A DNA stretch of 64,000 nt, taken from contig NZ_DATESC010000007.1 in assembly GCF_035271045.1 (NCBI RefSeq), positions 1 to 64,000 on the forward strand, read 5' to 3'. The notes beneath the pieces were generated by a model, which worked only from the letters and a program-made list of their open reading frames with translations, was not told where the DNA came from and searched no databases. Source of the stretch: Marinospirillum sp035271045. GTDB lineage: Bacteria; Pseudomonadota; Gammaproteobacteria; Pseudomonadales; Halomonadaceae. This document shows, one piece after another, positions 24,945 to 34,557 of the stretch. A program made the translations under genes and the position numbers. How positions within the stretch are numbered: position 1 is the first letter of the stretch; the number at the start of each line of letters is the position of its first letter.

Positions 24945-26204
24945 ATGAATCTGACCGAACTCAAGCAGAAATCCGTTACCGAACTAATGGACATCGCCAA
25001 CGAGATGGGCATCGAACACGTTGCACGTACTCGTAAACAAGACATCATCTTTGGAATTCTTAAACGCCACGCTAAAGGTGGTGAAGATATCTACGGTGAT
25101 GGCGTATTGGAAATCTTGCAGGATGGCTTCGGCTTTCTGCGCTCAGCAGACTCTTCTTATTTAGCTGGGCCCGATGATATCTATGTTTCACCCAGCCAAA
25201 TTCGCCGCTTTAATTTACGCAAAGGCGATAGTATTGCGGGTAAAATTCGTCCACCTAAAGACGGTGAGCGTTATTTTGCACTGCTTAAAGTTGATTCCAT
25301 TAACTTTGATCGCCCAGACAACGCTAAGCACAAAATCCTTTTTGAAAACCTAACGCCGCTCTTTCCTGATGAGCGTATGGTAATGGAAGTGGGTAATGGT
25401 TCGAGTGAAGATCTAACCGCCCGTATTATTGATTTAGTTTCGCCGATTGGTAAAGGTCAGCGTGGCTTGATTGTTTCTCCGCCTAAAGCGGGTAAAACAC
25501 TGATGCTGCAAAACGTTGCTAATTCCATTAAGCGTAATAATCCTGAGTGTCATCTAATTGTATTATTAATTGATGAGCGCCCAGAAGAAGTAACTGAAAT
25601 GCAGCGTACTGTACGCGGTGAAGTGGTTGCTTCTACTTTTGATGAGCCGCCAGCACGTCACGTTCAAGTGGCTGAGATGGTTATTGAAAAAGCCAAGCGC
25701 TTGGTTGAACATAAGCTAGATGTCATCATTTTATTAGATTCTATTACCCGTTTAGCACGTGCTTATAATACGGTTGTGCCTAGCTCTGGTAAGGTTTTAA
25801 CGGGTGGCGTTGATGCACACGCTTTAGAAAAGCCTAAGCGTTTCTTTGGTGCTGCACGTAATATTGAAGAAGGCGGTAGCTTAACCATTATTGCCACAGC
25901 TTTGGTTGATACTGGCTCTAAAATGGACGAAGTTATTTTTGAGGAGTTTAAGGGTACGGGTAATATGGAAGTACACCTAGACCGCAAAGTAGCTGAAAAA
26001 CGCATCTATCCCGCGATTAACATTCGTCGTTCGGGCACGCGCCGTGAAGACTTGTTAGCGACAGAAGAAGAATTACAGCGTATGTGGATTCTGCGTAAGC
26101 TGCTTAATCCTATGGAAGACGTAGCAGCAACAGAGTTTTTGGTGGACCGTTTAAAAGACACTAAAACCAATATGGAGTTTTTTGAGGCAATGAAGCGTAA
26201 ATAG
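24945..26204 (+). CDS. rho: Transcription termination factor Rho
   Basis: The 419-residue hexameric RNA helicase ends transcription at unstructured C-rich RNA. It has the N-terminal RNA-binding domain (MNLTELKQKSVTELMDIANE, then DGFGFLRS), Walker A PPKAGKTLM, Walker B VIILLDSITRLARAYN and the Q-loop in the SGKVLTGGVDAHALEKPKR region. Length equals E. coli Rho (419). Confidence 0.98.
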   Translation: MNLTELKQKSVTELMDIANEMGIEHVARTRKQDIIFGILKRHAKGGEDIYGDGVLEILQDGFGFLRSADSSYLAGPDDIYVSPSQIRRFNLRKGDSIAGKIRPPKDGERYFALLKVDSINFDRPDNAKHKILFENLTPLFPDERMVMEVGNGSSEDLTARIIDLVSPIGKGQRGLIVSPPKAGKTLMLQNVANSIKRNNPECHLIVLLIDERPEEVTEMQRTVRGEVVASTFDEPPARHVQVAEMVIEKAKRLVEHKLDVIILLDSITRLARAYNTVVPSSGKVLTGGVDAHALEKPKRFFGAARNIEEGGSLTIIATALVDTGSKMDEVIFEEFKGTGNMEVHLDRKVAEKRIYPAINIRRSGTRREDLLATEEELQRMWILRKLLNPMEDVAATEFLVDRLKDTKTNMEFFEAMKRK

Positions 26205-26245
26205 CTTTATCGCTTTGAAGTAAGTAGCCATTTAAGTTGTTATTT

Positions 26246-26271
26246 AAGGCAAGCCCCACGGCTTGCCTTTT
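26246..26271 (+). terminator. Terminator after rho
   Basis: GGCAAGCC-CCAC-GGCTTGCC followed by four T residues, 25 bp before ubiD. Confidence 0.9.
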
Positions 26272-26296
26272 GCACATTTAGAGGTTTCAAATCCCG

Positions 26297-27778
26297 ATGA
26301 TTTATAAGGATTTACGCGACTTTATCGAGCAACTAGAAGCACGAGGCTTATTGAAGCGGATTCAGCAAGAGGTTGACCCTTATCTGGAAATGACCGAAAT
26401 TGCTGACCGTACGCTACGTGCGGGTGGCCCTGCTATTTTGTTTGAAAATCCCAAAGGTCATACTATGCCAGTGTTGGCTAACTTGTTTGGTACAACTGAA
26501 CGGGTTGCTTTAGGTATGGGTGCTGAATCGACCGAAGCCTTGCGTGAAATTGGCAAATTATTGGCTTATTTAAAAGAGCCAGATCCGCCTAAAGGTTTGA
26601 AAGATGCTTGGGAAAAGTTGCCGATTTTAAAGAAAGTTTTAACCATGAGTCCCAAGGTACTAAAAAAAGCGCCTTGCCAAGAAGTGATTATTGAAGGTGA
26701 TGCTGTCGATCTTTATAAGCTACCCATTCAGCATTGTTGGCCAGGTGATGCAGCGCCTTTAGTAACTTGGCCTTTAGTGATTACCCAAAGTCAAAAAGAT
26801 GGCCGTGAAAACTTAGGTATTTATCGTCAACAGCTACTGGCTAAAAATAAGCTGATTATGCGTTGGTTAGCGCACCGTGGTGGCGCTTTAGATTATCAAA
26901 AATTCTGCCGTGAAAACCCAGGTAAACGCTTCCCTGTTTGTGTGGCTTTGGGTGCAGACCCAGCGACTATTTTAGGTGCTGTTACGCCTGTACCAGATAC
27001 CTTGTCTGAATATGCTTTTGCGGGTTTATTGCGTGGCACAAAAACAGAATTAGTTAAATCCATTGGCTATGATTTGCGTGTGCCAGCTTCAGCTGAAATT
27101 ATTTTGGAAGGCTACATTGAACCCGGTGAGTTGGCGCTAGAAGGCCCTTTTGGTGACCATACGGGTTACTACAATGAAGTGGATGAATTTCCTGTTTTTA
27201 CTGTGGAACGCATTACCCGCCGTAAAGATGCTATTTACCATTCCACCTACACTGGCCGCCCACCCGATGAGCCAGCGATTTTAGGTGTGGCACTAAACGA
27301 AGTATTTGTGCCTATTCTGCAAAAACAGTTTCCAGAAATTACCGATTTTTATTTGCCGCCAGAAGGTTGTTCTTACCGTATGGCAATAGTTACGATCAAA
27401 AAACAATACCCAGGTCATGCTAAGCGCGTCATGTTGGGCGTATGGAGTTTTTTGCGTCAGTTTATGTATACCAAGTTTGTGATTGTAACGGATGATGATA
27501 TTAACGCCCGTGATTGGAAAGATGTGATCTGGGCGATTACTACACGCATGGATCCTTCCCGCGATACGGTATTAATTGAAAATACACCGATTGATTATTT
27601 AGATTTTGCTTCGCCAGTATCGGGTTTGGGTTCTAAAATGGGGTTGGATGCGACCAATAAGTGGCCGGGTGAAACCAACCGTGAATGGGGCACTTGCATT
27701 ACCATGACTGATAAAGTGAAAGCCCGTATTGATGATATTTGGGATGAACTAGGTTTAGATCACAAGGATAAGGGCTAA
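26297..27778 (+). CDS. ubiD: 4-hydroxy-3-polyprenylbenzoate decarboxylase UbiD
   Basis: The 493-residue prenylated-FMN enzyme decarboxylates the benzoquinone precursor in ubiquinone synthesis. Recognisable blocks are MIYKDLRDFIEQLEARGLLK, the cofactor region EGPFGDHTGYYN, and EIILEGYIEPGE with catalytic Glu/Arg residues. Length matches E. coli UbiD (497). It heads the operon ubiD-fre-folM, with 3 nt to the next gene. Confidence 0.96.
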   Translation: MIYKDLRDFIEQLEARGLLKRIQQEVDPYLEMTEIADRTLRAGGPAILFENPKGHTMPVLANLFGTTERVALGMGAESTEALREIGKLLAYLKEPDPPKGLKDAWEKLPILKKVLTMSPKVLKKAPCQEVIIEGDAVDLYKLPIQHCWPGDAAPLVTWPLVITQSQKDGRENLGIYRQQLLAKNKLIMRWLAHRGGALDYQKFCRENPGKRFPVCVALGADPATILGAVTPVPDTLSEYAFAGLLRGTKTELVKSIGYDLRVPASAEIILEGYIEPGELALEGPFGDHTGYYNEVDEFPVFTVERITRRKDAIYHSTYTGRPPDEPAILGVALNEVFVPILQKQFPEITDFYLPPEGCSYRMAIVTIKKQYPGHAKRVMLGVWSFLRQFMYTKFVIVTDDDINARDWKDVIWAITTRMDPSRDTVLIENTPIDYLDFASPVSGLGSKMGLDATNKWPGETNREWGTCITMTDKVKARIDDIWDELGLDHKDKG

Positions 27779-27781
27779 TAA

Positions 27782-28510
27782 ATGATAAATACCTTTGCTA
27801 AAGTACAGCAGTTAGAAGCACTGACTAATCATGTTTATCGGGTCACTTTACAGCTAGATACCCCTGCTTTTTTTCTACCCGGTCAGTATTTAGAAATTCA
27901 AGTGATGAAAAATGAGCAATCAGAAGGGCATTGGCAGGCTTTTTCAATCGCTTCTTTACCCGATCAAAAACAAATACAGCTACACATTCAACGTTTGCCA
28001 GCGCGTGAAAACTCGCAGCAGCTATTTAGCCAACTTAAAGAAGGCGCTAATTTAACGATTCGGTTAGCTTCTGGACAATGTGTGTTGCACGGTAAAGACC
28101 GTCCTTTAACACTTATTGCGGCTGGTACTGGTTTTGCACAAATAAAATCACTGATTGAAGCGTTGATTGAAAAAAACTGGCAGTCACCCATTAACTTTTA
28201 CTGGGCTGCTAAAGATGTAGACGGGCTTTATGATTTAGAATTGGCTCAAGCTTGGCAGAATCAATTAGCAGACTTTACCTTGATACCGATTGTTGAAGAA
28301 GTGTCAGAAGGTTGGCAGGGTGAAGTGGGGCGAGTGACGGATGTGCTAGCTAATGATTATGATGAAACCAATACAGCAACGACCGTTGAAGGTTTTATTT
28401 GTGGCTCACCCAATATGGTGTATGCCGTAGAAGATTTATTGATGAGTCGTGGAATGCCACCGCGTGCATTATTAAGCGATGTGCACGCTTATATGCCAAG
28501 AGATTATTAG
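27782..28510 (+). CDS. fre: NAD(P)H-flavin reductase
   Basis: The 242-residue oxidoreductase reduces free flavins with NAD(P)H, which can supply FMNH2 to UbiX or iron reduction. It has the flavin-binding QAFSIASLP block (RxxS-like), the pyridine-binding GTGFAQIKSL and the C-terminal GSPNMVYAVEDLL. E. coli Fre lies beside UbiD too. It is co-transcribed with ubiD and folM. Confidence 0.92.
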   Translation: MINTFAKVQQLEALTNHVYRVTLQLDTPAFFLPGQYLEIQVMKNEQSEGHWQAFSIASLPDQKQIQLHIQRLPARENSQQLFSQLKEGANLTIRLASGQCVLHGKDRPLTLIAAGTGFAQIKSLIEALIEKNWQSPINFYWAAKDVDGLYDLELAQAWQNQLADFTLIPIVEEVSEGWQGEVGRVTDVLANDYDETNTATTVEGFICGSPNMVYAVEDLLMSRGMPPRALLSDVHAYMPRDY

Positions 28511-28511
28511 C

Positions 28512-29261
28512 ATGACACAGCTTATTGCGCCTGTTTTCTTGGCACCTATTTTAATCACAGGTGCAGCGCAGCGCAGCGGCTTTCACTTAGCTAAACATTG
28601 GTTAACTAAAGGGCAGCCAGTGATTATTAGCTACCGTCGTCATAAAGCAGGCGTTGATGAATTGGTGGCGCTGGGTGCAGTAGCCATTCAAGCTGATTTT
28701 TCTAGCGATGAAGGTATTTTTGCACTGATTGCTGCGGTTAAAAAGCAAACGGTTAGTTTAAGAGCGATTATTCACAATGCTTCTGACTGGGCGGCAGATA
28801 CAAAGGATTCAGAAGCGGCGGCTGCGGTGTTTAGGCAGATGTTTCAAGTTCACCAGCAAGCGCCATTTTTGCTTAATCTTGAATTAGAAAGCTTGTTATT
28901 AGCAGGGGCTGAGCAAAGTGGGCAGATGACTGATATTATTCATTTAACTGATGATGTAGTGCGCCGTGGTTCACATAAGCACGCGGCTTATGTGGCGAGT
29001 AAAGCGGCTTTGCAAAACTTAACCCTTTCTTTTGCTAGCCGTTTTTCACCACACATTAAAGTCAATGCAATTGCGCCTGCGCTGTTAGCTTTTAACGAAG
29101 GTGATGATGAAGTGTATCAAAAAAAAGCATTAGCTAAATCGCCTTTAAGTTTGGTGCCAGGTTTTATTGTGTTAGTCCAAACAGTCGATTTTTTACTTAA
29201 TCAACCCTATATGACGGGGAGTATTTTACCCTTGAATGGCGGCCGACATTTGCAAGCATAA
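28512..29261 (+). CDS. folM: Dihydromonapterin reductase FolM
   Basis: This 249-residue short-chain dehydrogenase makes tetrahydromonapterin and can reduce dihydrofolate. Signatures are the cofactor site TGAAQRSG, the NAS in IHNASDWAA, and the catalytic YxxxK in HAAYVASKAAL, followed by LNGGRHLQ at the end. The order and the C-terminal GGRHL match E. coli FolM. The ATG at 28,512 follows the fre stop by 1 nt, so it is translationally coupled. Confidence 0.92.
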   Translation: MTQLIAPVFLAPILITGAAQRSGFHLAKHWLTKGQPVIISYRRHKAGVDELVALGAVAIQADFSSDEGIFALIAAVKKQTVSLRAIIHNASDWAADTKDSEAAAAVFRQMFQVHQQAPFLLNLELESLLLAGAEQSGQMTDIIHLTDDVVRRGSHKHAAYVASKAALQNLTLSFASRFSPHIKVNAIAPALLAFNEGDDEVYQKKALAKSPLSLVPGFIVLVQTVDFLLNQPYMTGSILPLNGGRHLQA

Positions 29262-29344
29262 ATCTATGAATTACGTTGCTGTTACGCTAGTAGCGGTGTA
29301 CATTTGTTCACAGTTTTCATTTAACTTTTAAGGTCTTTTTTAAC

Positions 29345-30043
29345 ATGAATTCAAATTATAATCAGCAGGGCAGTGACTACAATACAGCAGAGGATGCTGC
29401 CCGAATTTATGAAAGTATTGCTACGCGTATGAATGGCTTTCTTTACCGTAGTCGTAACGACAAAAGTTACACTATGGTTAATTTAGCCGGTATGGTTAAA
29501 AAAGTAACCGGCTATTCAGAAAAAGACTTGATAGAAAATAGCCGTCTTTCTTATATGTCACTGATTCATCAAGATGATACGAGCCGTCTTGATGCTGCTA
29601 TAGAAAAAGGAATAAAAAGTAAAACCAATTGGAGCGTAGACTACCGTATTAAGCGTGCTGATGGTTCTATTCAATGGGTCAATGAAAACGGCGGTGCAGT
29701 TTATAACGATCAAGGTGACGTTACTTTTATTGAAGGTGTGGTTGCTGATATTAGTCAACGCAAAGTAGAAGAAGACGAACGCCATAAGAAAATGGATGAC
29801 GTGGGTGGCACAAGCAACCAAATTATTAACCAAACACAAAAGATTTTACAAGTTCTAAAAACGCTTAAAATGTTAAGTTTAAATGCTAGCATTGAAGCGG
29901 CGCGTGCGGGTGAAGCCGGTCGTGGTTTTGCGGTAGTGGCCGATCAAGTAAAAGAGCTTGCCGATGAAACCGGTAAATCAGCACAATCCATTACACAGTT
30001 AATGGGTGAGTTAGAAGCAAAATTAGTTGAAGCCAGCGAGTAA
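29345..30043 (+). CDS. Soluble PAS protein with chemoreceptor signalling tip
   Basis: The 232-residue protein has no membrane helix. A PAS domain covers about 20-140 (PAS fold end: EGVVADISQRK). After a short linker it has only the chemoreceptor hairpin tip: LKMLSLNASIEAARAGEAGR, then GFAVVADQVKELADE. That tip is the conserved CheA/CheW contact. Methylation helices and the HAMP region are missing. Full receptors are above 500 residues. It may act as a cytoplasmic redox or oxygen sensor that touches chemotaxis arrays. No che gene is near it. Start ATG 29,345. Confidence 0.85.
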   Translation: MNSNYNQQGSDYNTAEDAARIYESIATRMNGFLYRSRNDKSYTMVNLAGMVKKVTGYSEKDLIENSRLSYMSLIHQDDTSRLDAAIEKGIKSKTNWSVDYRIKRADGSIQWVNENGGAVYNDQGDVTFIEGVVADISQRKVEEDERHKKMDDVGGTSNQIINQTQKILQVLKTLKMLSLNASIEAARAGEAGRGFAVVADQVKELADETGKSAQSITQLMGELEAKLVEASE

Positions 30044-30097
30044 AATACAGTTTTGAGTCTCTAAAAAATAACAATAATTCATAAAAGTGAGACTATT

Positions 30098-32230
30098 ATG
30101 CTCAACTTACGTGTAATGCTGCAGATTTTACCTGCAGCATTATTAATGTGCTTAATTAGCACCGTGTTGGCTTTCTCCTTTGCAGCCATGATTGTTCATG
30201 TCGATCATGCTGCTTTATTACCTGACATGGTGGTTGCCATGTTATTTACCGCCATGATTTCTGCGCTTTTTGTTGCTTGGAAAGGCAGTATGGCAGGTCT
30301 TATCGGTATTCCTTTGCCCAGTGCGGCTGCCATGTTTGCAGATATGTTGCAAGGTGCTAACTTTTCAAGCGATCAATTTTGGCTGTTGTTATTGTTGAAT
30401 GGCATCATAACAGGTGGTTTTATGCTGTTATTAGGCCATTTAAAACTTAGCCGTATTGTTCGTTACCTTCCCATTCCTGTTTTAGCGGGTTTTTTGGCTG
30501 GTATTGGTTGGCTATTTATTAAAGGTGGTTTAGCACTAACAGGTTTAAATAGTTTAGCGCTTTATCATTTACAAGATTCATCATTATGGATAGCATTGGG
30601 TTTTGCTTTAATACTTTGGTTGTTGCGTCAACGGATTAAACCTGCTCATTTATTGCCGATGGCAACGCTTTTGGGTGGTGGTTTAATGGTATTAATTGCA
30701 CCTTATTTACAAAATAAAAGCAGCTGGTTTTTTGAATTAACAACCAGTGGTCGTTTACCGCTTACTAGTTATCAGTGGTTTAAAAATGGCATTCCTCAAA
30801 CTGAGTGGTTATACCTGCCTTGGAGTTTGCTGCTAACTTTAGCGGCTATTTCTGTTTTGTCCATGTTATTACAAGCAACTTCAATTGAGTTGTTAGCTAA
30901 AAAAGACATGAATTTAGACCGCGAATTAAAAGTGGCAGGCCGCATGAATTTGTTAACCGCGATGGCTGGAGGTGGCGTTGCTTCTTTATCGTTAAGTCAA
31001 ACCAGTATGGCTTGGCAAATGAAAGCTAATTATCGCCTAACGGGTATTCTTATTGCTTTAATGCTGTTGATTGTTATTTTTGTACATGGGTATTTATTAC
31101 AGTGGTTACCTTTACCTTTAGTGGCAGGTTTGCTAATTTTTCAAGGTATGCAATTTATTAATCAATGGTTAATTACTTCGGGCGATCGTTTTCCACGAAC
31201 AGATCAATTTGTTATTGCTGTTATTTTTATTGTTATTATTTTTCAAGGGTTTTTAGGTGGTGTGTTACTAGGATTATTGTTAACTGTTTTATTGTTTATT
31301 AGAGAATACAGCCGCTTACAAGTTATTCACTTAAATACTAATCTGACAGGTTTAAGTAGTGGTGTTGAGCGTACACCACAAGAAAATCAGTGGCTTGAAG
31401 AACAAGCCGATAGCGTTAGAGTTTACCAACTAAGAGGTTTTCTGTTTTTTGGTACAGCTAATACACTAACAGAGCAAATAAAACGTGATGTGCAAGAGCA
31501 GCAAAGTCCAATTGATGCGTTATTATTAGATTTTGGACGCGTAAGCAACGCAGATTCCTCGACTGCCAATAGTTTATTACGTTTAAAACAGTTTTGTGAT
31601 GCACAAAAAATCACTATTCACATTACAGGGCTTAAACAGGTTATTCAACAAAGGCTGAACGCTGCTGGTTTAGTGTTTAGTGATTTGTCGTCTGAAGGTG
31701 GTTTGTGCAGAGCAGCTAGTTTAGAAGAAGCATTGGAATTGTTAGAAAATCAATTACTAAAAGACTTACACCTAGATCAACAGTCACCCGTTCAAGCCAT
31801 GTTACAGCACCGCTTAACCCTTAAAGAAGATGAAATAGGTAAGCTACTCGCCTACTTTAACGAAGAAACCTATGCTAATGGTGCATGGATTCTTAGGCAG
31901 GGTGAACATCAGCGAGTGCTTTATATTATTGCTTCTGGCAGTGTTGATGTTGGTTTACAAGATGCACAAGCAGGTGGCTGGGTTCGTCTTAAAAAAATGC
32001 GTCCAGGCACTCTATTAGGCGAGATGGGTTTATATCTGAATGAACCAAGATCGGCTGCTGCTAAAGCCGTAGGAAAAACTCAAGTACTCGCTTTAACACA
32101 TTCTAATTTATTGCAAATGGAAACTAACGATCCTAAATTGGCTTTAGCCTTCCACCGTTTTGTAGTACTAATGCAGTCTGAACGCTTAAAAGAAAGTAAC
32201 CGCCGCCTTTACTCTTTATTACAAGACTAG
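30098..32230 (+). CDS. SulP-family anion transporter with STAS and cyclic-nucleotide-binding domains
   Basis: The 710-residue protein has an N-terminal SLC26/SulP membrane part (about 1-400, with the pore-helix AGLIGIPLPSAAAMF and the family block FLAGIGWLFIKGG). A STAS domain follows near 425-535 (LLLDFGRVSNADSSTANSLL), then a C-terminal Crp-type nucleotide-binding domain near 565-690 (ILRQGEHQRVLYIIASGSVD, then PGTLLGEMGLYLNEPRSAAA). SulP proteins move sulfate, bicarbonate or other anions. The sensing tail suggests gating by a cyclic nucleotide. Substrate cannot be told; sulfate fits the sulfur context. Confidence 0.9.
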   Translation: MLNLRVMLQILPAALLMCLISTVLAFSFAAMIVHVDHAALLPDMVVAMLFTAMISALFVAWKGSMAGLIGIPLPSAAAMFADMLQGANFSSDQFWLLLLLNGIITGGFMLLLGHLKLSRIVRYLPIPVLAGFLAGIGWLFIKGGLALTGLNSLALYHLQDSSLWIALGFALILWLLRQRIKPAHLLPMATLLGGGLMVLIAPYLQNKSSWFFELTTSGRLPLTSYQWFKNGIPQTEWLYLPWSLLLTLAAISVLSMLLQATSIELLAKKDMNLDRELKVAGRMNLLTAMAGGGVASLSLSQTSMAWQMKANYRLTGILIALMLLIVIFVHGYLLQWLPLPLVAGLLIFQGMQFINQWLITSGDRFPRTDQFVIAVIFIVIIFQGFLGGVLLGLLLTVLLFIREYSRLQVIHLNTNLTGLSSGVERTPQENQWLEEQADSVRVYQLRGFLFFGTANTLTEQIKRDVQEQQSPIDALLLDFGRVSNADSSTANSLLRLKQFCDAQKITIHITGLKQVIQQRLNAAGLVFSDLSSEGGLCRAASLEEALELLENQLLKDLHLDQQSPVQAMLQHRLTLKEDEIGKLLAYFNEETYANGAWILRQGEHQRVLYIIASGSVDVGLQDAQAGGWVRLKKMRPGTLLGEMGLYLNEPRSAAAKAVGKTQVLALTHSNLLQMETNDPKLALAFHRFVVLMQSERLKESNRRLYSLLQD

Positions 32231-32276
32231 CGGCTAGTTTAAAAAGCCTAGTTTAAAAGCTTAGTTTAAAAGCTTA

Positions 32277-32675
32277 GGTTAAAAGCATTAACTTAACTTG
32301 AGATGGCACTAAAGTCACACCTGGTGCACCTGGGGTGAAGCCATTTTGCCCCGACATGCCCAGCATTTTATTCGAAGGCATTCCGCCAATAAATGTTTTA
32401 AAACTCCCCAATAACTGCCGTTGTGATCCCATAACCATGCCTGAAGCTGGGTTCAGCAGTACGCCTGCATTATCACCAATACTCATGGGTGTAATGGTCA
32501 TCATATTATGGTTAGGCATCGCCAAGGTTAACACTTTGAATTGCGAAGGAATTGCTGTCATGGGTAGCGCAATATTAGGATAGGGAATCGGCGTAGGAAT
32601 CGGCCCGACGGGTGTAATACAGACATCAGGAAAACCTAAATTTAAACCACCCATTTGCGTTGTTGCAAAAACCAT
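32277..32675 (-). CDS. DUF4150 PAAR-like spike-tip protein
   Basis: This 132-residue protein belongs to the PAAR-like DUF4150 group that caps the VgrG spike of type VI secretion. It has the Gly/Met-rich GGLNLGFPDVCITPVGP start, then PTPIPYPNIALPM and MSIGDNAGVLLNPASG, ending in FTPGAPGVTLVPSQ. No toxin domain is fused. The start ATG at 32,675 has AAGGAG upstream; the open frame extends to 32,753, overlapping the DUF3540 gene. It is the last gene of the type VI operon. Confidence 0.85.
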
Positions 32676-32685
32676 AAAAAACTCC

Positions 32686-33318
32686 TTAACCCATGTGAAT
32701 GCGTTCAGCATCAATGCGTAAATCTTTGTTGCTGGTAATGCTGGCCTGTTCACTGTGCAGGGTCATATTGCCTCTAACCCGTTGAATATGATGCCCAGAA
32801 TCTTTTTGCTCAACTTCGTCAACACGGCTAATGGATTGGCGTACCTGCTGCCAAAGGGTTTGTCCTGAATGCCAAAAATCTTCAATTAGGTTTCGTACCT
32901 GCTGCCAATGTTGAGTGAGCTGTTTGCCACTTACCTTGCCTGTTTGGGTAGTGAGTTCAACGTGTTGGCTAAGCACTTTGGTAGTTTCTGCTTGAAGCTG
33001 CCATTGCCCTGTGTTTTTCCATTGACAATCTTGGCCACCTAAGTCAAAGGTTAAGCCTTGCTTTGCATTAATCTGCATGGCTAGTGGTTGCTGGCGCTCA
33101 AGAATGGCTAGCAAATAAGTCGTTTTACCAACATTTTGTAGCAACACCTTGTCGCCTAATACGGGTTGAACTAAGCAAGAATAGGCTTGATTGGCACGGA
33201 TTAAACCTTGGTTGGTTGTTACTAACCAACTACCTTCTTTACCACCTTGAACATAGCCTTCTGTGGGTAGCGTTTCTTGGGTGCTGTTTGAATTATTAAG
33301 CTGTGGCGATAATGACAT
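32686..33318 (-). CDS. DUF3540 protein
   Basis: The ~210-residue protein carries the DUF3540 block (TEGYVQGGKEGSWLVTTNQG and VLGDKVLLQ) found next to DUF2169 and DUF4150 genes in T6SS effector modules. It probably helps load or protect the spike-tip protein, by context. The ATG at 33,318 has AGGA 9 nt upstream. No signal peptide or membrane helix. It lies between the pentapeptide and DUF4150 genes. Confidence 0.8.
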   Translation of the reverse strand: MSLSPQLNNSNSTQETLPTEGYVQGGKEGSWLVTTNQGLIRANQAYSCLVQPVLGDKVLLQNVGKTTYLLAILERQQPLAMQINAKQGLTFDLGGQDCQWKNTGQWQLQAETTKVLSQHVELTTQTGKVSGKQLTQHWQQVRNLIEDFWHSGQTLWQQVRQSISRVDEVEQKDSGHHIQRVRGNMTLHSEQASITSNKDLRIDAERIHMG

Positions 33319-33378
33319 AAGCCGTTTTCCTATCAATTATTAATCTAATAAGTTGTTAATCTAAACCGTTAACGCAGA

Positions 33379-34557
33379 TTATCTATTAGCTAGCTGTTCT
33401 GCTTTTTGGCGCACTGGATCAGTTTCTAATGCATCGGCACGATTAGCGCCCTGCCAACGTGTGCTAGGGTCAAGAAGGCCGTGTAGGTTGGTTCTATAAA
33501 GTTGGGTATCGCTAAAATCTGCTTTGGTTACAAGGGCATGGCTGAAATCAGCATAGGTAAGGTTGCTGGCAGTAAAAATAGCATCCGTGGCATTGCATTC
33601 AGTAAACTGCGCTTGTTCTGCTTGCACCTTATGAAATAAAGCCTGCTGACAATTAGCTTTAATTAACAGCGCCATATTCATTTCACAGTGATTAAAAACT
33701 GACTGACTGAGTTGCGCTTCTATTAAGTTAGCTTGGTTAAGTTTTGCGCCGGTAAAGTTACAACCAACCGCAACGGCTTTCATCATGCCCGCTTGCGAAA
33801 GATCCATGCCTTTGAAGTTAGAATAGCTAAGATCGCATTCTTGAAATTGCGGTTTAATCAGTCCTGACTGGGTGAAGTCGCGTTTAGATAAATCTATTTT
33901 TTGGAAAAACGGTAATTCAATGCAGGTGTTGTGCAATACGGCTTGATCGAATGTACATTCCAACAGGTTTAACCTGAAACCAGACAAGTCGGTTAAGTTA
34001 GCGCCGGTGAGTTGACAGTTAACCAAGCTGCATTGGTCGACAAAGCTTTTATGCCATTGGCTGGCGTTTAAATTGCTCTTGATGCAGCTAAGATTTTTAA
34101 ATTGTGCTGCGGTTAAATGACTGAAGGCTAGATTAGAATCAACTAAACTCACTTGCTCAGCAACCACTGCCTGCCAGTTACTGCTACTTAAATCCATTTC
34201 AACAAAGCTCGTTGCCTTGTGCTGACTGCTGGTTAAATTTATTTTTTCAAACTGACTGTTAATAACCGACGAATTTTGCCATTGGCTGTGTTGCGCTTGA
34301 ATAGCAACGCCTTTGCATTCTATAAAATTAGCATAAATAAATTGTGTGGCTTTAAAGCTGGCTTGATCAAAAATGCATTGGTTAAAATTACATTCTTTGA
34401 TTAATGCTTTGTCTAAATTAACGCCCGTAAAATCAACCTGTTGAAATACGCCACCCGAAAGGTCGATGCCACTTAAATCACCTGTTATGCGTTGGTTTTC
34501 TAAAACAAAAGTATCGCCGGTTTTTATCCAAGCTTGTAATGCTTGTTTATCCATCAT
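33379..34557 (-). CDS. Pentapeptide-repeat protein of T6SS module
   Basis: The ~392-residue protein is a long run of pentapeptide repeats (A[DN]LXX type), such as SNLTYADFSHALVTKADFSD and KLNQANLIEAQLSQSVF. Such repeats fold as a right-handed quadrilateral beta-helix. The start ATG at 34,557 overlaps the stop of the upstream DUF2169 gene (ATGA). Similar genes lie in T6SS operons as spike-associated adaptors; the target is not known. Confidence 0.85.
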   Translation of the reverse strand: MMDKQALQAWIKTGDTFVLENQRITGDLSGIDLSGGVFQQVDFTGVNLDKALIKECNFNQCIFDQASFKATQFIYANFIECKGVAIQAQHSQWQNSSVINSQFEKINLTSSQHKATSFVEMDLSSSNWQAVVAEQVSLVDSNLAFSHLTAAQFKNLSCIKSNLNASQWHKSFVDQCSLVNCQLTGANLTDLSGFRLNLLECTFDQAVLHNTCIELPFFQKIDLSKRDFTQSGLIKPQFQECDLSYSNFKGMDLSQAGMMKAVAVGCNFTGAKLNQANLIEAQLSQSVFNHCEMNMALLIKANCQQALFHKVQAEQAQFTECNATDAIFTASNLTYADFSHALVTKADFSDTQLYRTNLHGLLDPSTRWQGANRADALETDPVRQKAEQLANR

